From positions 68,714,405-68,778,404 of the forward strand of contig CM031857.1 of NCBI GenBank assembly GCA_018697195.1: a stretch of DNA of 64,000 nt. The letters are read 5' to 3'. This DNA is from Certhia americana (Eukaryota; Chordata; Aves; Passeriformes; Certhiidae). This document shows, piece by piece, positions 1-10,565 of this stretch; within the stretch, counting starts at the first letter, position 1; each line of letters opens with the position of its first letter. The position numbers were made by a program, and so were the translations under genes. The notes under the pieces are model-generated. The model did no database searches. It was given only the letters and a program-made list of their open reading frames with translations, and had not been told where the DNA came from.

Positions 1-3000
1 TTTTGAAGAGGATAGATTTTTTTTTTAAGCACATTTTTGTTGCACCTATCATATTTACAATGTTATGATTTCTGTGGAATAAAAATGTGTGTACCAGTAT
101 GAAAGATGTCATGAATCTAATGCAGAAATGTCAGAGTTCTTTTTGTACACTGCGCTGGCGATCTTGAATCTGTCATGCCTTTCCTTCCAATGCTAGAAGC
201 TGCAGTAGATGGATATTTTTGGTTGATCTTTTGTCATAATCTGAAAAATTGATAATAGAGGACCGAAGTAACTTCTACCAAGTGAAGAAGATAAATCTCA
301 GTTGCCAAGAGTGTTGTTTTTTGTGAAGTGCATCAATGGACTGTTTTGCATACAGAGGTTGAATCTGCATGATGTACTTGGTTGTCTCCACAGTTTTACT
401 TGAAGGAAAGTATAAGGTCCAACATCGTGGAATGTCTGTGTATTGTATGAGTTTTAATATAGTTTGGAGGAACCCATGAACTTGTAGCTGGACAAGTCAA
501 AGATTCTTCAAAAATTTAGTTTCATTTGAAAGGTAGAAGGAAGAACATATTTAACATGTTTGTAATTGGATTGCTAGTGAGAATTTTGTGTAGTTCTGTG
601 GTGTCCCAGACAGAACCATCACTGTTAAAATTTACCTAGAAGTCACATTTTGACAAGATGAACTGGTAATAAAGGTACTAAAAGAAACAGGAAAAGAAAG
701 CTGGCTAGTTGTTTAGGATTTTGTTTTTAACTTGTATGGCAGTATCCCCTGCATAATTTTGTGCTACACTAAAGAAATTATGTAAGCAGCATGAAAAACA
801 CGTTTATAAAGAAAGTTTTAAAATATGTTCAGTGTGCTGTTGAATTTAATTGTTGCAATAATTTTATAATGTACTGGTTTCCATAAATCATGTTTTATCA
901 AAGGAACAAAGAGCAGCTTTTGAAATGTAAAATAAGGTAACAGAAATTGAGTGGTGTTTGTACACTATGACTAGAATTAGCATGTGTTACTTCAATGCAC
1001 TTTTATCAGAGACCATTCTAATATTGTGTATTTTTGGTACAGGTGATAGCAGACATCTTATATTCTTTTCCCCAAATTTTTAAATGCATAACTGAATAAC
1101 TTGCTTATATTGCCACTCTTGTACAATCAGTTCATCAGAAATGAAGCAAATTCTGTTTAGCCAGAAAAGCAAACATCTGTAGGTCAGATAAAGTTGCTAT
1201 GTGCAAATAGATAAAATATGTTAAGTAGAGAATGAGATCTTCCACCTTTAGTTTTTATTTTGATAAGCCTAAACATTTAAAGTATCTGCAACTGTCCTCT
1301 CAGTAAAAGCTTCAGTTCTAAGCACTTTCCTGTGGGTCATGTTTCTTTGTAAGCTGTCAGTGATTTCAGATATTGCATCTGATTACTTTGGAAATAAGCA
1401 TAGAAAATAACAGACTTAAGGGAATCGATAGTAAAAGGAATAATAATGTACATTGTATAAGAATAATTTCTTTTTTAGATAAATTATTAATGTAGAAGTA
1501 GAAAATAAAGATAGCTGTATTTTATGCAATATTTTGGTGCTGAAAGGTCTGGCATTGATTTTAACTTCTTCTGAAATGAAATTTCCTTTTCTGGAAAGGA
1601 AACTGAAGATAGTATAGGGTAAAAATCATATGAAGGAAACCTATGATTTCCTGTGCTGTTCACCATTTTGTAATTACCTTGAGACTGAGTCACTGTTGGC
1701 AGAACAGCCATTGCTCCTCAACTATCTTTGAATTTTACATGTCCTGTCATAGATTATTTTTGAGAATATGAGCCTGTAATGTACCATAGTTTGAGGGCTG
1801 CAAAAGCAGGGATTGAAATATTTGCATTAACATTTAAGATTAACGTGTCTAATAGCAAAGTACTCGCTTTTTCTTTTTATAGTGAAGTTCCATATAGTAG
1901 GCCAGATTCCCCAAGTACAGAATAAAACATGAAGGAAGAAAATTTCTGTGTCATCCGCTTTTAAAGTGTGAGGGAGGGAATAGGGGAAGATACTAATTTA
2001 CAGTTGTCTGTGGTTTAATAGGTCTTGCGAATTGTTTTGACCATAATCTTTACAAAAACATCTATATTGCCTACTATTAAATGTTCATTGGAGGCTTGGG
2101 AGGGGCTGAGATGATGAACTGTGTGTTCTCCTTAGTCCTTTAATTAAAAATTAGGTGAAACATTCTTACTATTGGAAAAATAAAATCTTGGATGCTATTT
2201 ATGTACTTTCAATGTTAAATGCTGCTTCAGGTGACATTTAAGTACATAGCATAAGTAATGCCTTGAAACAGACATTTTCTGTTCCTTTCTGGGTGTTTTT
2301 AGCTTCGTTTCTATGGCAATGAATCCTATGAAGAGTGTCAGGCTTCTTCTTCCCCTGTCTCCAAAAATAACTTCTAAATTTACCGCCATTAGAAGCCAAA
2401 ATTAAACGTGAAAGGGGAGGCTCAAAGGTAGTCAGATTCCTGGTGACTCCAGAGAGGAGTCTCAGTGGCCTGTGAAGACAAGGCAGAGTTGCTACAAGAA
2501 AAAAAGATATAACCACTGTTGTCTACACTGCTGGTGTGGGCAATATTTCCAGTTTACTGGGGCAGGTTCTGCTGCACTTGTGGGGTTTTATTTTGGTTTT
2601 TATTAACCCAGCAAAGTACTTGTCTGAAAGGAGCGGAAGTTACTGTCTTGAGGAAAGTAGGATACAGGACACTTGAATAAGAACTAACAAAAGCTAGTTT
2701 GTGTTCATGGAACAACTTGTGTTTATTATTCTAACTGTAAACTCTCACACTACTTAATCCAATTATTGTGGGCTTTTTTTTTTTGGTTGGTTGGTTTGGA
2801 TTTTTTTTAATAAAAGCGGTGAAGATTTTTCTTTAAGGTGCTGCATTAGAATAACCTTGGTGCTTTTCAGAATTCCTGAGAGGCCTCTATAATATTAGAG
2901 AGGATAAATAGAAATACTTGGTTCCTAAATATAAGTCTTACAAAATAAAGGCACTTTGTGTGGCACTAAAGGGTGTAATGGGTTGCTGTTGTAGGGAACC

Positions 3001-5287
3001 CTTAGGATGGAATTTTTCCATTTCCTAATTGCAGTTGCTATAACCATTGAGTAACTCATTAACTTTGTCTTTGAAGGCAAGAAGTCTCATGTACATGTTC
3101 TTGTCTGATCTTCGTGTTAACTCCGTCATCTACTAAATTACTCCACTGTTAGTATATTACAGATAATTTGGATTATTACAGCTTTCAAGAAAGCACGTAG
3201 AAGATGTAAAATTAAATTTCTGGGGAATGGCAAAGTTTTTTTTTGTTTTTGTTTGGGTTTTTTTAGGAGTAATATGCTCTTTGACCAATGACACCCTTGT
3301 GGACCTCTGTATCTTCAGAATAGTACCAGCATTTATTGTGGTGTGGTAGGGAAAAAAAGTTACAGTGATTGAAGAGGAGGAGGGCAGGAGAAGAAAAATG
3401 GAAGTAACTGAGATCCATTTAAGTTTGCTTTAATTTTTCCCCGGCGCAAAGATTGGGTTATTTTGGTGGATTAGTCAGAACTACACATACATCCCAAATG
3501 AGGGTGAGTGTACCAGCCTTTAGTGTAAGAACTTTGCCAGTAGTATTTTGTTCTTTATACCTTAGTTAATCAAATTAACTTTATTTAAGCATAGGCTTAT
3601 TTTGGCTATTTCCATTGCAATACTAGATTTTTCTTGTGAATTATTGTACTTAAATTGTTTAATAAGAGCAAGCTCTCAGCTTGCTTTTCTGATCTGATCG
3701 ACCTTTTTAGAATTGAGTGGTTTGTATTCTCACTTGCTTTCTGTATCCCAGAATATATTAGGTTATTTTGAAGTGCTTTTGTTTTCTTTGGCTTTAACTA
3801 CTCAAAATAGCTAAAAATATTTCTCATATTACTGCTACTTCTGGATCACTGATTAGGCATTAAATGACCTGAATGCTCAGAACCCAGAAATCCTCAAAAC
3901 ACGTATCATTTCTATTGAAGGTGACCTTTGAGCATCAGAAAACAATTTTTCTTTTTTTTTTTTTTTCCTTATTTTTAGTAATGTGAAGGTGATTGAGCAC
4001 TGAAACAGGTTTTCCATGTAACCCATATAGTCTCTATCCTTGAAGGTATTCAGAAGGTGTTTGGATGTTGTCTCATACATCCAGCCGTAGGTGCTGCTTC
4101 TTGAGCAGAGAGGTTGAACTAGATAGGCTCTGAGATCCCTTTCAACCTCAAGTATTCTGTCAACTTTGATATAATCTGCATATTAAAAACATTTTGGTGT
4201 GTTACACTGCTTAATAAGAAATCTAGTGTTCTTCTCAGAAGGCACTTTTTCCAGTAATCTGACTGTACTTTGCCTAATAGGAAGTAATTGTAGTTATGTT
4301 CTTAAAATTTTTTACTGAAAGAATATTTTGCTGTAGGGTGTTTGTAAAAAGTACCAATTTGAGGTTATAGAATTCTTCTTTTAGGTATGTTTAATTTAAT
4401 CTTATTTTTTAGTCTGGGTTTTACATGTGTTGCTTCAGTTGTTGCCTTCTAGGCATCTTATCTTGTAGTTCACACTGCTGGGAATGTTTTCAATTCTAGT
4501 ATTCTTTCTTTTTAAAAGCTTGATATATTCTAAGAACTATCAAGTTAGCTAAAATAATCAAAAATGTCTTCTCTAAGAAAAGATATCAGTTGCTGGATCT
4601 GAATTCCACAGTTTTAGTCAACATTCTTCCTTATCCAAATTCTTATTTCTGTATATGCTTTACTGGACATGTCTTTTTAAAACTGCATCTTAATCATGGG
4701 AAAAAAAGACCCAGCAACTTGAAGTTTTATAGGGAAAGGATCACTTCCAGAGTGTAAAGAAAACAGAATATTTTGAGAAGTCTTAGAATTTGCATGGAGA
4801 AGCTCTTTGACAAGATGCAAGAGAATGAAAGTCCCAGTTAGAGAAGTAGAAATGTGTCTTAATTACTTTTCTTCTAGATAAATACAATAAACAATAGTAT
4901 TTCTAATCTGATGTGTTTTAAAATAGGTTAATACAGTTTATGACTGTACATAAGAACAAAAATATAATGGTATTAAAATATTCATATAATGATATTTTGC
5001 CATAGAGTAAGCATGGAAAACTCCAGATTTTTAAGACTCCCTGAAAATCACTGAAAAGAAAACCATTCCTGGCAATAAAAAAGGCCAAGGCAGTAAAGAT
5101 AGTCTTTAGCTGATTGCTTAAAAGAATTTAGCTGGACTATTTGAAGTGGTCATGTGCTGTTTTGTAAATAATTTGTTTTGTTGATGAGAGTAATCTTGTT
5201 TCTTTTTGAACATGTCTCTGCAAGTATTAGGTTGTCATGGGAAGTATTCCCTGAATGCCTCTGAAATGTGTGTGTTTTTCTCCTAAG
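1..5287 (+). other. NDFIP2: NDFIP2 intron 1, 3' portion
   Basis: AT-rich sequence with no convincing exon. It ends in a pyrimidine-rich acceptor (gtttttctcctaag) just before the first visible coding exon. Exon 1, with the start codon and CpG-rich promoter expected for this gene, is not here: no CpG-dense stretch and no N-terminal coding match is visible. The only recognisable insertion is a CR1 3' end at 3981-4163, preceded by a 15-base T tract (3952-3966). Confidence 0.85.
3981..4163 (+). mobile_element. CR1 LINE, 3' end fragment
   Basis: The segment follows the consensus 3' end of avian CR1 elements. It has 'gagcactgaaacagg', then 'tctctatccttgaagg', 'ttcagaaggtgtttggatg', a 'cttgagcagagaggttgaac' block and the terminal 'atccctttcaacctcaag' followed by 'tattctgtc'. 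Only the last ~180 bases are present, the usual 5' truncation of CR1. Divergence from consensus is considerable, so it is an old, inactive copy. It lies in sense orientation in intron 1. No target-site duplication is expected for CR1. Confidence 0.9.
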
Positions 5288-5444
5288 CTTCACAATGAGG
5301 ATGACCCCCCAGAGTCTTCAGCAGCTGAGCAGCCTTCGACGTCTGCAGAGACTCCGCAGCCTCCGCAGACAGCAGCCTTACCTGAGGCAGATACTTCCCC
5401 TCCTCCTTACTGTAGCATAGCTGTGGAAGCAGCTGCAACCTCAG
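5288..5444 (+). CDS. NDFIP2: NDFIP2 coding exon 2 (first PPPY motif)
   Basis: 157-nt exon, acceptor AG at 5286-5287 and donor GT at 5445 (tcag|gtattt, a weak donor followed by a U-rich run). It encodes residues 1-52 of the visible protein plus the first base of codon 53, starting LHNEDDPPESSAAEQ and ending PPPYCSIAVEAAATS. This is cytosolic, acidic and rich in Ser/Pro, and it aligns with the human segment LLNEEDNSESSAIEQ...SSPPPYSSITVE. PPPY at residues 38-41 is the first WW-domain ligand. The length is not a multiple of three, so skipping it would break the frame. The upstream in-frame ATG at 5255 is intronic and not a start. Confidence 0.95.
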
Positions 5445-6774
5445 GTATTTTTTTCAAATAGCAGCTTGTCAGGGACCAATGTGTACGAAGAATCAGTCCT
5501 TGGTTCAATGTAGTCTGATGCTGCCATGTACTTTTTTTTCTTCCATGTACACAATTGCAGTAAAAAGCTGTCCTTTGATGTGCAGCCCTTTGGTTTGTTC
5601 AGAAGAAGTACTCTTGTAAATTATGCTGATTGTTCCAAATTGCTCAACTAAATGGATGCTCATTAATTAATTTAATAGGTTTTATTTAAGTCTGCTTATA
5701 GTTCATTTCCACATTTAATCTACGTCTTTGAGTAGTGCTCCATTATTACACCTCATTAGCAATTTGCATTGCCTCTTTATAAAAACTCTTCAGACTTCTG
5801 TAGTATGACATGGTTTGCTGAAAATATTGCCGTGAAAAGGTTAATTTTTCTTTAAGGGCTCTTGATAAAACTTCCCATGGAAAATGAGTAATGGATCTCT
5901 TTATCCGTTTATTCACTGCTCTCTTTTTTTAGGAGATTGTGACTTTTCTTGGGGGTATGGGAGACTTAAGAGCAGGCAACATCGAAGTTCCTGTTTAAGT
6001 AGAGTTGCATGGATTTGTGTCTCCCATGTGCCAAATAAATATTTTAGGTGCAACTGCCAACCTAATTTTTTTAATGTTTGTTAAAATAACAGTTTCCTGT
6101 CCCTGTTCTTTGAGACAGTGTTTGCAAGTATAATACATAGCTGTGTGGAATTATCCCTATATATAACATCCTTGTGTTGGTGTGCTGACAAATCTGTTGA
6201 CCATGTGACCTGTGCTGACAAATCTTTACCATGTAAACAGCCTTTTAACAAGCTACTGCTGGCTGTAGGAGGAAGCTCTAGGCATACTTTAAGTACATTT
6301 AATTAATAATGTTAGTAATTTTATTCTATATGGTGATGTCTTATCGTTACGACACAGAAGAATGAGGTGTGTGGTCCATTTTGATGCAAGGAATGACAGA
6401 TTGATACTGATATTTAAAAGTGCCTTTTTAAAAAAGATTTTTGTGTATGTCTTTTGTATGATTGGATAAAAAGCATTTGGTTGGAATGCCTGGGGATGTA
6501 ACTAACCAAATACGATTTTTTTCTTCATAAATTTGTTGACTCCTTGCCAGAATCTATGTTAAGGTTTCTGCCTTGGGTAGCAGCTCAGAGTACCATCAAA
6601 CTGTTAAAAGCTTTCCTTTTAAAAATATTTTTAAGAACTTAAAATGCAAATATACTCAGTTTCAGCCTCTGTAAAAAAAATATACTTTAAAGGTAAAGAA
6701 TTATGTGCATGTGAAAGTTAATATTCTTGGCATCTTTCTGGTTTAAAAATAAATAACTTCTTTATTTTGAACAG
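5445..6774 (+). other. NDFIP2: NDFIP2 intron 2
   Basis: 1,330-base intron of ordinary AT-rich sequence. It holds an imperfect tandem duplication at 6181-6237 (see repeats) and ends in the pyrimidine-rich acceptor ttctttattttgaacag. I see no additional exon in it. Confidence 0.9.
6181..6237 (+). repeat. imperfect two-copy tandem duplication, ~30 bp unit
   Basis: Two adjacent copies both begin TGTGCTGACAAATCT and continue to CCATGT. The second starts at 6211 and has a small internal deletion (gttgacc versus ttacc). It is a local duplication in intron 2 with no sign of function. Confidence 0.8.
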
Positions 6775-6902
6775 ACATACACAATGAGTTTTATCCTGTA
6801 CCACCTCCATACAGTGTAGCTACCTCTCTTCCTACATACGATGAAGCAGAGAAGGCCAAAGCTGCAGCCATGGCAGCTGCTGCAGCTGAAGTTGCCCAGC
6901 GA
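6775..6902 (+). CDS. NDFIP2: NDFIP2 coding exon 3 (second PPPY and LPTY)
   Basis: 128-nt exon between acceptor acag (6771-6774) and a consensus donor cga|gtaagt (6903). It completes codon 53 (Asp) and runs to Arg95 in phase 0. It encodes DIHNEFYPVPPPYSVAT, then SLPTYDEAEKAKAAAMAAAA and EVAQR. It carries the second PPPY (62-65), the third, variant PY motif LPTY (71-74), and an Ala-rich run leading to the membrane domain. The YPVPPPYSVATSLPTYDEAEKA block is nearly identical to mammalian NDFIP2 and distinguishes it from NDFIP1. Confidence 0.98.
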
Positions 6903-9900
6903 GTAAGTGATACACTTCTGCTGTATTTCAGTTTTGTGAAATGTGTTAGGCTAATTTATAACAATTGGGCCCATATTATGACCCATGGCTATAATGGTGG
7001 GCTGATGATTTAAGTGTTTTGGATGTTTAGGTTTATATAGATGACATAAGTTAGTTGTAAATACTGTAAAAAGCACATCATATTCAGTCTTTTGAAAGGC
7101 ATAATTGTCTAAACAGCTTCAAAAGCCAAATTTTGCCATTTTAACAGTTCATCCAGTCAACTTTTAATTAGGTATCCCCTACTGATGTTACTTTTTAGAG
7201 TTATCACTAATGTGTGCTGTTTTGGATGTTATTACCAAAAGAATTACCAAGACCTTCAGAGAGGAGGGGAAAATTTCAAGAGTCTGGAAGGTTTGTGACC
7301 GCAAATCGTGTAGATGGTTTTTAAAAGGAAATGTTCCTATTGTTTGATTTTTGGAAACTTCAATATTTAAGTTCAAAGAAATGTTCCAATTACTTTAAAA
7401 AGCCCCTACATGAGTTGTGGTAAACAATTAATAAGCATATATTCAGTGTTTCTAATTTTGTAAGAATTAACTTTATGAAGAATACAGTCTTCAAAATAAG
7501 ATTGGTATCTGCAGTTAGTGGTAAATGTTAGTTTTGTAAGCAAGTTTCTTCTTTTCTCTGAAGTTTTGGAGTGTGGAAATTCTGCTGCTTGGTAGTATTG
7601 ACCATAATATACTATACCCAAAAAAAGGCTTCTGGTGCTGTCAGTAAAATTCTCCTCCTTGAGATTGAATGTGATTAACTTGATACACATTTAAAATCTT
7701 ACTGGCTGCAGTGTGCTTGTGATGGGGAAAAGACCTTTACTCACGCAGCAGGCAGCAGGCAGCAGGTCCTTCCTTGACTGCTGCAGAGTGCTGACAGTGC
7801 ACAACACTCACTTTAAGGTATGCACAGCTAATGTTAAAGTGAGTTTGTGTAACATTAGTAGTGATGGTGTCACACAAATCTGTTTGACTGAATTCAGTAG
7901 GAAACCATGGAGATTTGGCTTGCCAGCTTTTACCAGTGAGGCGATGATCTCCATTGTCACACTTTATCTTCTCTAACAGGAGCGTGGATTCTTTGTAGTC
8001 TGTCCTTACTGCTTGTCACATAAGTAAAACTTTTGCTGAAATATCCTTCTGAATGAAACCCCTATTCTGAAATTACAAATTTGGAGCATTAACAACCCAA
8101 ACCCTAATTCGTAGAGTACCTGTGACACTGCAGACAGAATGTGCAGCTCTTGTGAGATTCTTGTTTTTACATCTAGAACTCTGTGAAGCGCAAATTTCAG
8201 GCATACAAGCAATCTCCCTTGACAACTCAGCCTGAGGTTCAGCCAGTTTCCAGAATAAAGCTAAGTGAAACAAACAAGCAAAACCCAAAGCATAACAAGT
8301 ATTTTTTGTCTTGTCATTTTAAACTTTTATTTACTCTTTCTTACAAGTTCAGATCACTGTGACAGAAACATCTTTTGCCCTTCCTCAAACAGTCTGCCTG
8401 GTTTTGGTCAAACTACAAATTTTTGCAAAATTAGTTTTCCTCAGTTGATATGTCTAGCTTCAGATTTTGTAAATGCATGGAGATGGTCTTGCATGAAAAA
8501 GTTTAGGCTGCTCATAGTTCTGAAAGGGATGGGACTTCAGATGTGCTGTTCCCAGAGAACATTGTTAAATGTTCTATATCAGAGTAGTATTACAGAACTA
8601 AAAGTAAATACACCTTTTGGCTGCTCTTGACTGCTTTTGGTGAAAACATTGGACCTGAGTAATAGCAATTTCTGTTGTACCCTGAAGCAGTTGTATTATT
8701 CTTAGCCTTCAGTTAGAAGGGAAAGAGAAAGCCACTAGATTCAGCTCTTCTCAGTGGTGGGTGGAGGGATGAAGGACAATGGCTGAGCCTCTGAACCTTA
8801 TGCACTGTGGAAAGAGAAGTCTGGTTTTGATTGAGCAGGGAGGTAACTGGCTTTAGCAGGGATCAGAGTATGGGTCTAAGTCAAAATAAGAAAAGGCAAG
8901 GATGAATGGAGGGCAATGGTATGGACAGAGTAGAAAGACTTAAATGAGAAACAGAAGGGAAGAGGATTAACTGAGATCGGTGGGGAAAGGAACCCAAGTG
9001 GGGACAAAATTTAGTACTGCGAAAGGAACTGTAGCTGGTGTGTCAGAAAAGATGACCAGGGCGGGAATAGGACGCTGGAGGTAAGAGGCAAGACAGTTGG
9101 ATACAGTGATGAAGTGAGAAATAAACTTTTTCACAGTTGACTTTCAAGCTCTCCTCTATGTTCTAGCAAAGCAAAGAACTACATGCTGAAGCCACAAGAA
9201 TTTCACGTATTAAAAATCAGTAGGAACACACTATCATTCTCCCAAAGCAGACATTAACTAAAAGATTCTAGACTTTAGGCAGTACTAAGTCAGTATCAGA
9301 AGTGTATCTGAAAATCACATTCTTGCTGACTGCTGAAGAGCTCAAGTTTGACAGTAATTCTGCTCAGTCAACTTCTGGGGTTTTTTCCTGTTTTTTTTGT
9401 GTTTTTTTAAAGCAAATGCGTGCACACAAACAATCTTACCATGTGATGCTGTCAAATAATCCCTATCTTATTTAATACCTCTGAACTTACACTGAGATAG
9501 ACTCTAAGACTATGTAATAGGACTTAATGTCCTAATGTGGCAGATGACTGGAATAAGAAAGAAGGCTCTTGTTACAGTTTGAGTGGTGGTGTGCCATGTG
9601 TGAGGGAAGGATTTAGCTCTGAATACCCATGGAAGAGCAGATAAGTAAATTATGTAACAGTAGTGCAAAGTTGGATTGTTTTCTCACTTTCACAAGTGAC
9701 AGCTGCAGACGTTATCTGACCTGCATGTTCCACATTTTGCAAAACATAGACAAATGATGTAAGATGTAGATTTTTCAGGTCTTATTTTCAACCTTATGAA
9801 ATTAGTGCTCTTACAAATGTGAGTTCTGCTGTGTTCTAAGCTTCTGGTTTCTTCCTCATAAACGAGGATATATTGCCTCTTTACTGCAATAATGTGAATA

Positions 9901-10505
9901 GTTGGAAAAAGTTAAATATACTTATGTTACCTTGAGTGATGGTGTGAAGCTGATCATTTTCATGGAGTACTCCAAAGTGTGCAGTGAAGGTTCAAATCTA
10001 CTCATTGTGCAAAAGAGAAGAAAATGACATGGAAGGACAGCACACTTATTATGCAGCTTTCATATTTTTTCCCCCAAATCATGTAGGTCACTTAAGAAGA
10101 TCCTTAATGAGATCATATTAAATACTTCATTGTATGCCCTGTGTCAGGAGATAATACGAACAATCTAAACTTAACATTTACTGAAACTTTCAATAATTTT
10201 ATAATTCTTTGGTTAGCTTGTCATACAGGAATAGATGGTGTATAAACATGTATTCCTTTCAAATGCTCCCAGATATCCCATTTTATCAAAGAAATTGTGC
10301 TAGCCCTGTGTCATCACTAGTGATAGCATTAGTTATCCTAGCTTTTTCTTTTTAAATTCTCAAGGTCAGTTTTGAAAGGGCAATTTAAATGGACAAAAAT
10401 ACTGCTAACAATTTAATGACTTTGTTTGTATGTTGCAATGAATGGCTTTTACTAAATGCTTTTCAGTTGCATTTGTCTTATGTTTTTCTGTTTTTACATG
10501 CTTAG

Positions 10506-10565
10506 CACGCCCAGTTTAGGGAATCTAGGAGTCTGTTTGATGAAATATTCCTCAGTCGTCCAGAG
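10506..10565 (+). CDS. NDFIP2: candidate in-frame cassette exon of NDFIP2 (unproven)
   Basis: A 60-base block with exon signals inside phase-0 intron 3. A possible branch site (tactaaat, about 10449-10456) lies some 50 bases upstream, followed by a strong T-rich tract and the acceptor tacatgcttag (AG at 10504-10505). The block ends in ccagag|gtatgg (GT at 10566). It has no stop in phase 0 and would insert 20 residues, HAQFRESRSL plus FDEIFLSRPE, between Arg95 and Glu96. The insertion would fall between the LPTY region and the acidic linker, leaving PY motifs and membrane segments intact. Mammalian NDFIP2 has eight exons as I understand it, all accounted for without this one. It could be a chance pseudo-exon; there is no expression or conservation evidence here. 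Confidence 0.35.

Noticed and set aside
1..5287. NDFIP2 exon 1 or promoter in the upstream part
   Set aside because: No CpG-rich stretch, no N-terminal coding similarity and no start codon followed by a usable donor was seen.
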